Shown one piece after another: positions 24,447 through 35,208 of a stretch of 64,000 nt of DNA. Positions within the stretch are counted from its first letter, which is position 1. Each line of letters starts with the position of its first letter. A program made the position numbers and the translations under genes. The stretch spans positions 248,001 to 312,000 of the forward strand of contig JAHGAU010000012.1 of assembly GCA_019925105.1 (NCBI GenBank), in the 5' to 3' direction. Origin of the DNA: Niebla homalea. Its lineage: Eukaryota > Ascomycota > Lecanoromycetes > Lecanorales > Ramalinaceae. Under the pieces are notes generated by a model. The model ran no database searches, had not been told where the DNA came from, and saw only the letters and a list, made by a program, of their open reading frames with translations.

Positions 24447-25337
24447 TCATTCTGGAAGCCCGAAGATGGAGCCTTTCTTCTCAATCCAGATATGAAGGAA
24501 ATCATCATGAGTACAAGCCCAGCATTCGTTGCACTGCACCTCAAGGTGAACAGTTGCAGTCATGGTTTTGGAGGTGCAGTGCCCGTGAACTCCGCATCCC
24601 TTCGGACAGGGTGACTCCAATCGCTTCACTCCATTGCTCAGCCGTTGCTCAATGGCTGCCTTAGCTGGTGCTTGCTGATCTCCTCCATGGCCACCTTGTG
24701 GCAGATAGTCGTAGTCCCAGTTCCAGCCCCTGGACGCCGTGCATGTGGCCTTGGCGAAGCCATGCATGTTCCCGAAAGCAGGGTATTCGCTGGAGCCATC
24801 CAAGAATGCCAGGGTCCGAAGGGTCGTTTTGATAGTAATGGATGCATTGGAGCACTTTGTCAAGACGTTGAAGAATTTGGCGCCACGTTTCGGGTGCTTG
24901 CGTATCCAAGAGGAAGGTTTCACGGGATCAGCACCTACGAATTTCAGCGCGTCGTAGTTCTGCCATCTTGGTTCAGGATCGTAAGAAAGTAGGATCCGAT
25001 ACTCAATATGTATCTCGCGCAGGGCGTCTCTGTTGAGCTGGCCGATTTGTCGCAGGAACTTGACGGTGGCTGTGGAAGCTCTGAGGATGAATGAGTGTTG
25101 AGAGTACAGCAATGGATAGACTTCTTCGAAGGTTTTGCGGTTCGCTCGAAAGATACTGGAACAGGACAGTAGTATTGGACCCACAGCCCAATTAGCAGCC
25201 ACTTTCTCCAGATCGCTGACATCGTGGAACGTAGGGCCACTTTGCGACCACCCCTGCAACTCAAGATCTTGCTTTGGCAGCAGAAGCTGATAAATCGTAA
25301 GCCGTACCTCTGGTGGGAGATCAAAAAACCCTGTCAT
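24447..25337 (-). CDS. 2EXR/F-box-like protein, 296 aa
   Basis: An intact intronless paralogue of the gene at 23221, on the opposite strand. It opens MTGFFDLPPEVRLTIYQLLL, then carries the shared blocks FRANRKTFEEVYPLLYSQHS, QIGQLNRDALREIHI, FFNVLTKCSNA and PAFGNMHGFAKA. Near the C terminus are SPCPKGCGVHGHC and CNECWACTHDDFLHIW, the family's Cys/His end motifs. It differs from the neighbour by an insertion after the signature (QDLELQGW...) and by a longer middle. Inverted orientation and high similarity suggest local duplication. Function unknown; a role as an F-box-like adaptor is only a possibility. Confidence 0.85.
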   Translation of the reverse strand: MTGFFDLPPEVRLTIYQLLLPKQDLELQGWSQSGPTFHDVSDLEKVAANWAVGPILLSCSSIFRANRKTFEEVYPLLYSQHSFILRASTATVKFLRQIGQLNRDALREIHIEYRILLSYDPEPRWQNYDALKFVGADPVKPSSWIRKHPKRGAKFFNVLTKCSNASITIKTTLRTLAFLDGSSEYPAFGNMHGFAKATCTASRGWNWDYDYLPQGGHGGDQQAPAKAAIEQRLSNGVKRLESPCPKGCGVHGHCTSKTMTATVHLEVQCNECWACTHDDFLHIWIEKKGSIFGLPE

Positions 25338-26032
25338 CTTGGAGAGATCGATCAGATGATAGTGATGTAGAGTTGGGGAGTAGGAATAAGTTGTAAGGAG
25401 AGAGGACAGATGAAGAGAATTTCAATTCATATCATGCAGAGTGCAGTGTTGACCTGAGACGTCACGAAGCTGTTTCCTATGGTGTTACTTTTTCGCTTCT
25501 ACCTTGTGTCATGTTCTTTATTTCTGGGGCACGATTCGTTGGTGGAGATGTATCAAAAGTCGCGACTCAACACATCCTGAAGAGCAGAAACTTGTGCCGG
25601 GAAGCAGAACAAAGGCTGAAGTCCTAACCAACAACATCGCTTCTCTCATGCCGATTTCCCTCTCTCCGCAAGAGGTCTCAACCCGGAACGGGAACCAGTG
25701 AAGCCCAGTCCTCCGTTTCCGCTTCTTGTTAAAAGACAGGAACTGCGCCATCGGCAAGTACCACACTCTGATGGTCACAAGCCCAAACTCATGTACATCG
25801 GCTGACAGTGATGGAACCGTTTTCGATCAAGATCGATCAAGATCGCCTTTCGTAATCTAGAATCTGTTATCAAATTTGATATCAAATTTGGTAATTAATT
25901 GCACGGTTTACTGACAAATTCCATACATACATTGCATCTTGCACAACTTTGCATGCTACCAATCTTTACTCGTGCCAACACCATCTGGAACCATCCTAGC
26001 CGCCCGACCTATTCTTTCACGACGCACTATAC
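25338..26032. other. Intergenic, no supported gene
   Basis: 695 bp without a convincing gene. A small symmetrical repeat around 25865-25892 contains two copies of ATCAAATTTG, and the 8-mer ATCAAGAT recurs in tandem around 25828-25845. No known regulatory meaning is claimed. Confidence 0.45.
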
Positions 26033-27507
26033 TTATACACACGGCCCATTACTGAACGTCAGTGGAATATCCGCGGTAGCGCCGTTACTGTAGTCTCCAG
26101 CAAAACCTCCTTGCGCAGCCGGCAGGACGAGCCAATCTCCCGCTCGCAGCTGATGGTTCCATAGCCGTCGCCGTAGTTTGAGCCAAAACAGTTGGGCATC
26201 TGGAAGCAGGCAACACAGCAATCGTAGGCGTTGTTGGTGGCAAAATCACTCGGGCTTGCATTGCCGGCACCGAGCAGACGGAGGATCCGGCCTTGGGAGT
26301 CCTGGCTGACTTGGTTCGCGGGCGTGGCGCAGACGGGATAAGTGATGCTGGTAGGAGGAGGGGTGAAGGTTGCGGTTTGGACGACGCTGGATCGGTCGCA
26401 GAATGAGTCAGTCGAGCGATGAATGAAGAGGCAAGAATGAGGGAAGAGGGAGGTGTCTCGATGGCAGTAATAGGATTTGGATATACTTACGTGCTGGTGG
26501 TTACCGTAGCTGTCTCGGTACTCGTCAAAGTGGTGGTCGACGTTGTTGACGCAGTGACCGTTGTACTTTGATCTAAGTAGCAGGTTCTATCAGCATGTGC
26601 GTATTCTGCACGGACAGAATCCGGACTTTTTGCTGGAAGAAAAGAAGGTCCTCCAGTTTTACTTACCAGCATGAGTAATGTTTGCCATTACGATTGTGAG
26701 GACCGTGATTGTAGTGGTGAGAGTAGGTGCAACGACCGTATTCGTCGTTTTGGCGGTCTTCGTTACGGTGGCAGGGATGAAGGTTTCAACAAGTTCGAAG
26801 CACTTTAGACTCTTCCCCGTTGAATGGGTATGCCGACGTGGCGCTTTTGTGGTGCTCCAGGCGTTGGCGATGGATACTGGAAACCGTTTGGAATCGGGAC
26901 AGTGGATACACCTGGACCGAGCGTCGATGTAGTCGTGGTCGTTGTGTCTGTCATGATTGTGCTAGTCTCTTGAAGGGCGTCAGTGTTAATTTGTGTGGTC
27001 TTATCGGCACTGGAACTTGCCTGTCAAGGAGCTCGTATCTGTCTCTGTTGAGGTCACAGTACTCGTGTCGGTCACGATCGGAAGAGTTGTAGTCGTGGTA
27101 GTTGCCGCGGTCGTAGTGACTAAAGCATACTCCACATTGGGTACATTTGCTCGAGATGTGTGGTGTTCGGAGCAGTACGATGAGGTTCAAATCATATATC
27201 CCTCTAAGGAGAATCGATGGGTGATGTAGTGCGCAATCAAAATTTTTACCGAAGTGAGAGCCAAGTGAGCAGTCGATACTGACCACTCTTAAATGCTGCC
27301 GTAATAGTTGTTTGGGGAGTTGTAGTGACGATGACATGGGGGTGAAAAGTAAGCGTATTTGCGCTGGTCGTGGTGAAGACCGGTCCAGCCTTAGACGAAT
27401 AAAGGGTCAGGCAGAGTTCCTGCGTCTTAGCAGTCGCGCTGACCATAACGGATGCATTGAGGCAACGGACCAAAAAAGGCAAGGATCAAGGAGGCAGAAA
27501 ACTTCAT
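26033..27507 (-). pseudogene. Thr-rich secreted protein gene with frameshifts
   Basis: This minus-strand gene reads from MKFSASLILAFF (27507, signal-peptide-like) through Thr/Ser-rich exons to a Cys-rich C terminus (YDCCVACFQMPNCFGS), as in secreted or wall-anchored fungal proteins with an apple/PAN-like end. Introns with good borders are inferred at 27150-27283, 26969-27020 (a GC-AG intron), 26573-26666 and 26387-26490, all phase-consistent. Three breaks prevent a continuous product: an A6 run at 27472-27477 (plus strand) shifts frame after the signal peptide, a shift and TAA lie near 26806-26830 beside a CCCC run, and a one-base shift lies near 26119-26123. Downstream of the last shift the expected ending ...LTFSNGPCV with stop at 26033 is still present. 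It may be a recent pseudogene or carry assembly errors at homopolymers. Confidence 0.65.
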
Positions 27508-28567
27508 TGTTGTGCTGGATGAAACAAGGAGCTGTTGGAGAAGGGTTCACTATACTCGGTCTGATAGATAGAGAGGAGCACGGACAGGAGCAGGATCTGC
27601 CATGCCAGGATCTGAGGATCAATCATCTATCTAGCCCTCAACCGCACGTGATGGAAGGCCAGGACAGCGTTTTATCACATTACTAGAACAGTGTTTTAAT
27701 TGACTCACGTTGTGTCTAGATTGCCGGCCGCAACGTCAATGGCATGGATCATGATGTGTCAGACAATCAAAATGTCTCATATACGTCACTGACGATACTC
27801 ATGCTATGTGGGAGAAGACTGCTGCCCAAAGAATATTTCTACCTCTCTCAGCCTGCCAAAATACCCTAACTCCTCTCGCCCTACTGCTCCCACCTTTCGA
27901 GGCATTTCTCACCTTTTCAACAGCTCCCACAACATCGCCATCTTCCCCCTCCCCTCGCAACCAAACTCGCAAGGAAAGTACTAGCCTTCACCTCAAGGGT
28001 TACAGCTCCCCGTCGGACATGACGAAGACGCAATGCGCTCCATCTGCGCAAAGAATGATCTGAGCATGGAATTACAATCCAGTGCGTCTCAAAGAGACCA
28101 CGGGGTACCAGAAGCAGTCCTGATTGATAGCCTCCTTCGGTTGGCGTACTACCATCATGATATTATATATTGTCCAAACCAATGCTCGTCCTGCAAAGGG
28201 TAAGGTGTCAAGCCTTTTTGACAGGCGGACCCAAATAAGATGTCTGCACCGTCCCAGACTAGCAGTGGGTGAGCGCTTCGATAGGCTCTCGCTAGCCGGC
28301 CCCGTAATCTCTAGCACGAGATGTTCTAGAACGTGCTCGCAACATATGTGCTTCGATTACAAATAACAATTAACGTTCTGGGTGTATGTATGCAATTACA
28401 AATTCTCGCGCAACTCTGGATTGCGTACGAAAGGTCTGGAGCGATAAAACAAAGACGGATTGACAAGTGGCGAACCTCAGGCACACCGTGATCGCCTACG
28501 GTCCAGCATACTAGACAGCGAGGAGCACTAGGCCACTCAAAGCGCCAACTTCCTATCGCCTGCCAGC
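27508..28567. other. Intergenic, no supported gene
   Basis: 1.06 kb upstream of both the secreted-protein gene (minus) and the decayed 2EXR copy (plus). Open frames here, such as 27806-28063, have no family motif and a composition like random frames, so I leave them uncalled. Confidence 0.5.
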
Positions 28568-29463
28568 ATGGTGGATTTGCTCACCCTACCACCAGAAATA
28601 CGCCTCATGATTTACAAAAATCTAATACCCCCAGAACACTTGGTGTCGGCCAATTGGTTTCCAAGTAGATTCCACACCTTTGGCTGTACCCTTATGTCAT
28701 CCCACATTTTCTTACTCAAAACTCTCATTTGTCAGGAGAGCCTCCGTGTTCTATATACTGACCGCCGTTTTGAGCTGTTTCCTGCGGCCAGTGGGGTTTC
28801 CTGGACCCGGAACTCACTGGCTCTAAGGAATTGGTCAAGTAAAACGTGACACCCTCCGCGACGTCAAATTCTGGATACCGCTGTATCTCCGAATAGGATC
28901 GAAACACTGTCAGTTTCTCAAATTGTTCCATTTTATCTCCAAATGCTCGAACAGCAATCTTGTTCTTGACATCCACTCATCGCGTCTAGCACTCGCTTAC
29001 GGGCAGGCTTTCGGAGCTTTCTGGAAAATGCACGGAGGTTCAGATTGAATACCACGATACTACTCCGCTAGGGGGTGTTTTTAACACTCAAGTGGCGTCC
29101 TCCTCGAGCCTGACTTGTGTTGAAAGCCTGTGGAGCGATGCTCAACTATGGTTGGCGAAAGGTCCAGAGAGGTTGCTCTCCCAATGTCCATAAAATCTTC
29201 GACTCCATCCCGGCAGATCGACGTATTCGCCTTCTGCCAGATTGAGCTTGCGGTGGAACTTTGGTGACAAGACAGAGTGCTTGAACTGTGCTTGCAAGGC
29301 GTTTCAGGGGCCTGATCTTCCTAGAGGGAGGTTTGTATTCAAGCTCAGAGGGGACGGAAGATGCGGTCGGGACAAGGCTTTGTATACCATAGTAGCAGGT
29401 AAGTGCGACCATTGGAGATGGCGGGAGCGCGGTATCTTGCTTGTGTCGTCCACATTCATGTGA
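28568..29463 (+). pseudogene. 2EXR/F-box-like pseudogene
   Basis: It starts well with MVDLLTLPPEIRLMIYKNLI and stays open for 93 codons, then the homologous sequence moves to another frame. A TAA precedes GIGQVKRDTLRDV (about 28841-28870), and that frame runs through FISKCSNSNLVLDIHSS and KMHGGSD to a stop near 29046. A third segment (LLSQCP, stop, NLRLHPGRS) keeps the CP/HPG motif with an in-frame TAA near 29194, and ends with CLNCACKAF and FKLRGDGRCGRDKAL. That ending matches the gene at 29673. At least one frameshift and several stops make it a pseudogene most similar to its downstream neighbour, consistent with tandem duplication and decay. Confidence 0.75.
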
Positions 29464-29672
29464 TAAGAACAATAACGAATTCACCAGCAAGTTTCATTGC
29501 CAGATCTAAGGTCTAGACACTTGTATCAATGACACAGATGGAATCATTAACACTCAAAATGCTCGACACTGCCATCACTATCAAGAATTGACTTGGTGAC
29601 ATTCAGGAGGCTCATCACTTACATCCCTCAAACAAAGGGAAGTCACGGCCTCGAATTGGTATACAAGATACG

Positions 29673-31038
29673 ATGTCCACCAAGTCCGTGGCACCTTCTA
29701 CACCTTCTTCCTTTCCATCTGAAAAAAAAACTCATCATTTTCCCGCGAGCATGACAGGCCTCCTTGACCTACCGCCGGAGGTACGGCAGATGATCTACAA
29801 ACTCCTTCTCCCAAAACAACACTTAGTCTCTGACATGTCGATCGCCAATTGCTTCCACCAGGAAGAATTCCTCGATCGTTCACTTGACAGTGACTTGCCA
29901 TCCATCTCCTCCAACATCCACCTCCTCAACCGTCTGACTCACCTTGAAACACTGCCTCTACTTTACGACCGCAAAACCTTCTACCTCCGCTCGAAAAACG
30001 ACACTCAATGGCTGCGACAGATCGGGTGAGTGAATTTTCTCAAAACATCTTGAATATCTCATATCTGGAGACGCCATACTGACTGCGCGTTCTACCTAGG
30101 CCAACGAACAGAGACGCCCTCCGCCGGGTCTTCGTGACGATCCTACAACTTGATAACTTCCGACCGGCGTTGAAGTTCTTCAACATGTTGTCCCAGTGCG
30201 CGAACGTGAATCTCATAATCCACACCACATTGAGGGAATTGGTGATTGCGGACTCATGGTGGCACGGCGCTTTTCGGAACATGCACGGCTTCAAGAATGT
30301 GACGATTGTATCTGAGAAAGCGATTCCGGCTTTAACCCAATCGGTAAGTAGATTCCAGAGACGTTTCTCTTTGTTCTATTGATATGCCTGGAGCTTTATT
30401 GTGTATCCATTATGATTCATTGGATATTTCACTCGATTTTGGCAGTATCTCGCGGCTTGCATCTGAGAAAACCATATATGTTGACTCCGCATTGTACCTA
30501 GGAGCATTCAACAACAGATCCGATGCGCAACGTCTGGAGCGGTATCCAACAGCGGTTAGAAGCTGGACGGCGAAAGCTTCTCTCACAGTGTCCCAAGTCA
30601 TGCAAGATACACCCCAACCATTCAAGAGAACACGCGACAGCAACTCTGAGGTTTCAACTGACATTCCAAGATCTGAGGGTGACTCAATCAGGGTGCGTGC
30701 GGTGCGCGTGCAAGGAGTTTTATTACAAAGAGGTATGTTGTTGCTGAGCAATTCATCACCCTTTGAACAAACAAAGGCTGAGGGCTGGTTTTTTTTCTTT
30801 TTATGATGTCAATGCTTCGAAGAGTATCCAACGACTTCCGAAACGATGCTAGTACAGCAATGCTAATACCGAAGCGTTTGTGCAGAGATGTTGCCCCTTT
30901 TGCAACCCCAGATATGAGTTCAGAGGTGACTCGAGCGGGTTCGGCGGAAATTCAATATTCAAGCTCAAGGGTGATGGTAGGCGGAGTTGGGACGAGGCGT
31001 TGAGGGTGATCGCTGAAGAGGGGTGGTGCGGTCACTAG
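29673..31038 (+). CDS. 2EXR/F-box-like protein with three introns, 326 aa
   Basis: Exons 29673-30025, 30100-30343, 30502-30732 and 30886-31038 join in frame to 326 residues. All introns are GT-AG (74, 158 and 153 bp). The family signature MTGLLDLPPEVRQMIYKLLL starts at 29751. I keep the upstream in-frame ATG at 29673, but 29751 may be the true start. Exon 2 supplies NRDALRR, FFNMLSQCANV and FRNMHGFK. Exon 3 gives LLSQCPKSCKIHPNHS and CVRCACKEFYY. Exon 4 gives CCPFCNPRYEF and FKLKGDGRRSWDEAL. It is longer at the C terminus than the 23221 and 24447 paralogues, with two CxxC-like pairs that could bind metal (inference). The exon junctions were chosen by alignment to intronless paralogues. Confidence 0.72.
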
Positions 31039-31799
31039 GGAAATTGCCATAGTCTCTGACGAAGATGGGAGGTAGCACCTACTTCGCCTAGAGAACAAAG
31101 AAGGAAGTTGTTTAGCACAGAATGCTCCTTGTGTGTCTGTATGCGGGCGCTGGACGAGGTAGTATGCAAGTAGAAGACCAAATCTTCCATCGACTGCGTA
31201 TGAGTGGTATGAGTGAAACGTACTACAGATCGTCGCTTAAAGGCGCAGTCGCTTTAATAACCCGCTTTTGTCCCAGTTGTGAACATTGCTAATGTTGCAT
31301 GATTGCTTGACAGCTAAGCGAAAAGTCTCCCCTGTACTTTGCCATGAATTCAAGAGCCGGGACGAAATTGATATACGTTGATACGCCAATTCTCGATCTA
31401 CTAATCTGCATGATATCCACCACACAGCATTTAGACAGCCCGTACAGGTTGCGCGAAAATTGGACAAAGACTGTTGTGCATTGAAGACTGAGCATCTGCC
31501 ATTCCAACACCAAGATAATATCTGATTCGGGGAAGTTTGCGGCCGTAATTACCCACATTCCTGACACGCAGACAAATGATTGAATAGTCTAACCCATTCG
31601 TGCGATCCATGACTTGAGTGCCACTGCTCGAACTTGGAATCGCTCCGAGCATGACAGACTTCCCGAAAAACCACGGAGCCGTTTAGTCCGCTTGATCTTC
31701 AGTACCTGGTCTGTCCAAGGTGAAGATGGCGTGCAGCCTATACGTCCACGAGCCGTGAGAGTCCAGGAGTGGGCCACTCGCACAGTTAACAGGAGGTAC
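31039..31799. other. Intergenic, possibly unrecognisable gene debris
   Basis: About 760 bp downstream of the 29673 gene. Minus-strand open frames at 31237-31652 show no clear family motif, although position and orientation would fit the lost 3' part of the decayed copy at 31800-32026. I cannot support a gene. Confidence 0.45.
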
Positions 31800-32026
31800 T
31801 GTGAATGAGAATCCGGCCGCCCAAGTGCATGATCACAAGCGGCAGGGTCTCTTGGCGCAGCCGACGAGTTCAGACTATCGCGGGCAATTTTGGATGGTGA
31901 ATTTTGGTCGCATGATGATAAACATCTTGGCGTGAGATGACCCCGGGAAGAGTATCTACTCCGGTATCAACATGCTGTATATATTCAGTTGAATTCTGGG
32001 GGGAGATCCAAGAAACCAGCCACCAT
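31800..32026 (-). pseudogene. 2EXR/F-box-like pseudogene, N-terminal relic
   Basis: Minus strand from 32026 reads MVAGFLDLPPEFN, then a stop, then IY: the family signature with an altered and interrupted second half, followed by a second stop a few codons later. Further on, in a different frame, LRQETLPLVIMHLGGRILIH at about 31865-31806 resembles LRHEVLPLMISRIEFHL of the gene at 32417. Beyond this the similarity is lost. Confidence 0.62.
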
Positions 32027-32416
32027 GGAGTTTGGTAACGTAGAGCAAAGCAGTGTTTTGGACAGTTGAAGATGATGCGGAGAAAGGTCTAGAAAACAAG
32101 GAATGGAAGAGTGAATTTAAAGGGCCGATAGTAGTGTTGGACAGGTCTTAGCGCAAAGCGCAGAGTCGGGTGTTATGTTGAAGAAGTCCGTAACAAGGCG
32201 CCGTACGTTACAGCAAAAGGCACGGATCGAATGCAAGAAGTGAAGAGTTGATATTGAACGAAGTCTTCCATGTTATTATTACACCATACCGGTCAAGGTG
32301 ATAGAATCTTGATTTGAATCTTATCTGAGTTCAAAAGATTGCCGTGGCTGATCGATCCAAGGCCAAGGCATCTCCCATAAGAATTTACCAGTCGACCAGT
32401 GTAGTTGTAGTGATGA
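32027..32416. other. Intergenic, no supported gene
   Basis: 390 bp between the decayed copy and the 3' end of the 32417 gene. No motif or gene recognised. Confidence 0.5.
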
Positions 32417-33433
32417 TCAAAGCTGACCGATACCCATCGATCCATGATCAATAGTCGTTTTCTCGGGTGCCTCGACCGTAAGGATGGACTTTGGTCCTCG
32501 TTCCCACACGTCGAAGAATTCATCGCATATGCAAGCCAAGCAGTAGAAGTCGTAAAAGGGTTTGCAGAACAACAAAATCTCAATCTTCGAAGTAGCTTCA
32601 TCTCGCGAGCGCCCCGGATGAACTCTGCACCCTTTACCAGGACACGGAGATGTCATTTTCGCAATGGCATTTTTGAAACGTTGTTCGAGATTTGGCCAAT
32701 CGTCGGTTGCCTCTTGCGGCCTATCCCATCGAAAAGGGCAACTGGTCATTTCCCGTTGGATGTATCCATTGATAGTAGCTTTGGTAAAGCCATGCACATG
32801 CTTGAAGGCCATGCGCGGGTAACTATCAGCGAGAGCAAGAGTTTCTGGGGTAAGGGATAATCGTAGTGACACATTGGGGAGCTTCGATATAGTGTTGAAT
32901 ACGAAGTTGAGATGAGGGTAATTCTCTTCCTCGTCGTAGTTCTCCCCCTCGTCATAGGTGACATGGAGGATCCGCAGAGCGTCCTTGTGAGGCAAGCAAA
33001 ATCGTCGAAGCCAAGTAATAGCGTGCTGGAGATTCTGACCAAAGAACATTAGATGGAACTCGATTCGCGATATCATGAGTGGTAGAACCTCATGCCGCAG
33101 CTTGCTGTTCACTTGGGCTACCTCGGAGACCTTGGCCTGGCCTGAGCTTTCTTCGAAGTTGTGGAAATTGAGGCCCCCTCGCACGGCGGAGCTGGACCAG
33201 GTTTCTTTGTCCGGCAACACATAGCTGTAAATCATCAAGCGTACCTCAGCAGGCAGATCCAATAAGCCAGCCATGTCGTCACTTGGGCTCGTTTCGATGG
33301 CAGGGGATGATGAAGTAACGAAAGTGGGAAGGGTGAACAAAGTTGGTGACTTTGTATAAGGAATCTTGGTGTCGATAAGAGCATCGACACAGTTTGTGTC
33401 ATACAGCGGATCCAACGGAGAATTGCCGTCCAC
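32417..33433 (-). CDS. 2EXR/F-box-like protein, 338 aa
   Basis: An intact intronless gene. The in-frame ATG at 33433 gives a 53-residue Ser/Thr/Pro-rich leader before the signature MAGLLDLPAEVRLMIYSYVL. The ATG at 33274 starts exactly at that signature, as in the 23221 and 24447 paralogues, so a 285-aa product is a real alternative. Shared blocks are VNSKLRHEVLPLMISRIEFH, LPHKDALRILHVTY, FNTISKLPNVSL and FKHVHGFTKA. The C-terminal Cys/His motifs are SPCPGKGCRVHPGRS and CLACICDEFFDVW, followed by about 25 extra residues. It is the most diverged intact member of the cluster. Function unknown. Confidence 0.83.
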   Translation of the reverse strand: MDGNSPLDPLYDTNCVDALIDTKIPYTKSPTLFTLPTFVTSSSPAIETSPSDDMAGLLDLPAEVRLMIYSYVLPDKETWSSSAVRGGLNFHNFEESSGQAKVSEVAQVNSKLRHEVLPLMISRIEFHLMFFGQNLQHAITWLRRFCLPHKDALRILHVTYDEGENYDEEENYPHLNFVFNTISKLPNVSLRLSLTPETLALADSYPRMAFKHVHGFTKATINGYIQREMTSCPFRWDRPQEATDDWPNLEQRFKNAIAKMTSPCPGKGCRVHPGRSRDEATSKIEILLFCKPFYDFYCLACICDEFFDVWERGPKSILTVEAPEKTTIDHGSMGIGQL

Positions 33434-33847
33434 TGAGGCCGCTCATTGTCCGATCGTCTCACGTACTAGATTTGGAAGCAGTGGATTGAATGACCTGATT
33501 TTCTAGTCGCATACAACGGTCTGTTGCTGTGGCAGGCTTTGCCGGAGGTACTCGATGGTTCCTGTCATTAGGCAAAATGTACCCTGGCTTGAATACTACC
33601 GAGGTTCATCCTGGATCGAACCTTTCCAAGCGCAGCCAGACGCTGTGACTATGATGTGATCCGGTGGCTTGAACATCGATGATGAAGCCCATGCTTCCCC
33701 ATGGAAGAGGTGCAACTTCCGTCTTGCAAAGGAAACCGTCCCATAGGGCGGATCATTTGGAATAAATCTAAGCTCTGCCGACCCTGATGTTGTTTGAATA
33801 GCGGCGCAAATGCTATAATCTCTCAAGTCGCCCTTCACCCTTGAAAG
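33434..33847. other. Intergenic between 2EXR gene and ISN1
   Basis: 414 bp. An open frame at 33596-33838 on the minus strand overlaps no known motif and lies directly behind the ISN1 stop, probably within its 3' UTR. Not called. Confidence 0.5.
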
Positions 33848-35208
33848 TCATGGCTTCCAAGCAGCATGATTGGCGATTTCATCCAGAAGCTGGACGGTTT
33901 CTCCCGGATTGGCAATCCAAGCCGTGGTGCAAGCCAGTCTTGCCTGGAGCTTGTGAGTACAGTATGCGGGTTGAGTGTACCTTGCGCACTCACCTTGAAA
34001 TCATTGGCGCCTACGCTGAGAAATTGGTCACCAACGTGCAGTGTCTTGCTTCCAGAGATGCCACCCAAAAAGCTCTGGCAGGCGAGGACACCCCAGGACT
34101 TGTCTCCTATGTCCACAAATACATCGTTACCGCCGTTGAAGGCGCAAAATGGAATCGTCTTGCCTGCTGAAGACATCTCGATAACTTGCTGGATGACCAG
34201 TACGGTCTCTTCCAACTGCTCCCTTGTGAACTTTGACGTTGCTGAGTCTGAAGATGGGATGATGCCAACTGCTCGTTCCTTTCGTAGGATTTGCGCTGAC
34301 AGATTGAGGTTATTGATGCATTCGCGCAATGCCTCTTCGGCGACGTCAAGCAGAGCCTGGATGCTGGCTTCAGTCCATGAGCGCATATCCTCCAGTATCC
34401 ATTCCTTTCTTGGCACAAATTGCAGTAAGTTGTCGCATGCAACATCAAACCTGAACAAGTAATTGCTCTCCCCACCGAGAATGATAAGTGTAGGGTTTCT
34501 CAGCCTTCCTCCTATTACAGCTGCCTTGATGGCCTCGAGTAGGCCAGACAGCCTTGCATAGTACTTTCCTCCATCTGAATAGCCTGCTGCGGTCACGATT
34601 CCAATCTTGACTCCTTTTTCAAGCAGTCTCAAGAGGCGGGGTATAACCGGATTGTCCTCTGTCAGGCATTGTCCATCATCGTACAGTGTCACGTCTCCAT
34701 CAAAGGTGACCAACTCCAGTGGGCCATTCCCTACCAGACTCAGGATTTGGGCAGTGTTCAGGATCAAGCGTATGTCATTGAAGGAAGGTGAGACGAACCG
34801 CCGGGAGCTGATTCTGCGTTGCTGATCCTGGTGATTAAAGGCTTTCTCGAGAAGCAAAGGCGTGAAGAAAGTCCCTACGGTGGGTACGAGGTGCTTCAAT
34901 TTCGAGCGATATTGAGTGCCATTACGCTGATGGGCGACTTGTGGTGATCAGTCTTAAAGCATCCCAAGTGATATCAAGTCAACGTTACTGTGGTCATTGA
35001 TCAATTCCTCCACATCGCGTAGGATCTCGGCATACCTCCTGTGGGAGGTGGTTGCCATGATCGACAACGCATCGCCCTTCTTGTCAAATGCAGCTGTGGG
35101 CTGCGAGTGTAATACGAAAGGTACGGCAAGGAGCCCCTTCACCCATTCAATCAACTGATCACGACGGTGAGTCTTCAGGGCATATTCGACTCTGTAGCGG
35201 GTCGTCAT
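33848..35208 (-). CDS. ISN1: IMP-specific 5'-nucleotidase
   Basis: Isn1 hydrolyses inosine 5'-monophosphate to inosine and phosphate in purine turnover; the enzyme is cytosolic. Three exons, 34989-35208, 33994-34937 and 33848-33943, join to 419 residues, close to the roughly 450 of yeast Isn1. The introns are 51 and 50 bp with GT-AG borders (34938-34988 and 33944-33993). Exon 1 begins MTTRYRVEYALKTHRRDQLI and ends in the conserved YAEILRDVEELINDH. Exon 2 carries RRISSRRFVSPSFNDIR and, at about residues 150-155, the HAD-like motif TFDGDVTLY expected to supply the catalytic Asp, then HVGDQFLSVGANDFK near the end. Exon 3 completes it with ARLACTTAWIANP. Reading through the second intron would give a false C terminus. 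The start at 35208 is preferred over 35229 because it opens the conserved MTTRYRVEY. It shares its upstream region with NTE1. Confidence 0.92.

Noticed and set aside
33596..33838. 80-codon minus-strand open frame just after ISN1
   Set aside because: No motif. Likely within the ISN1 3' UTR.
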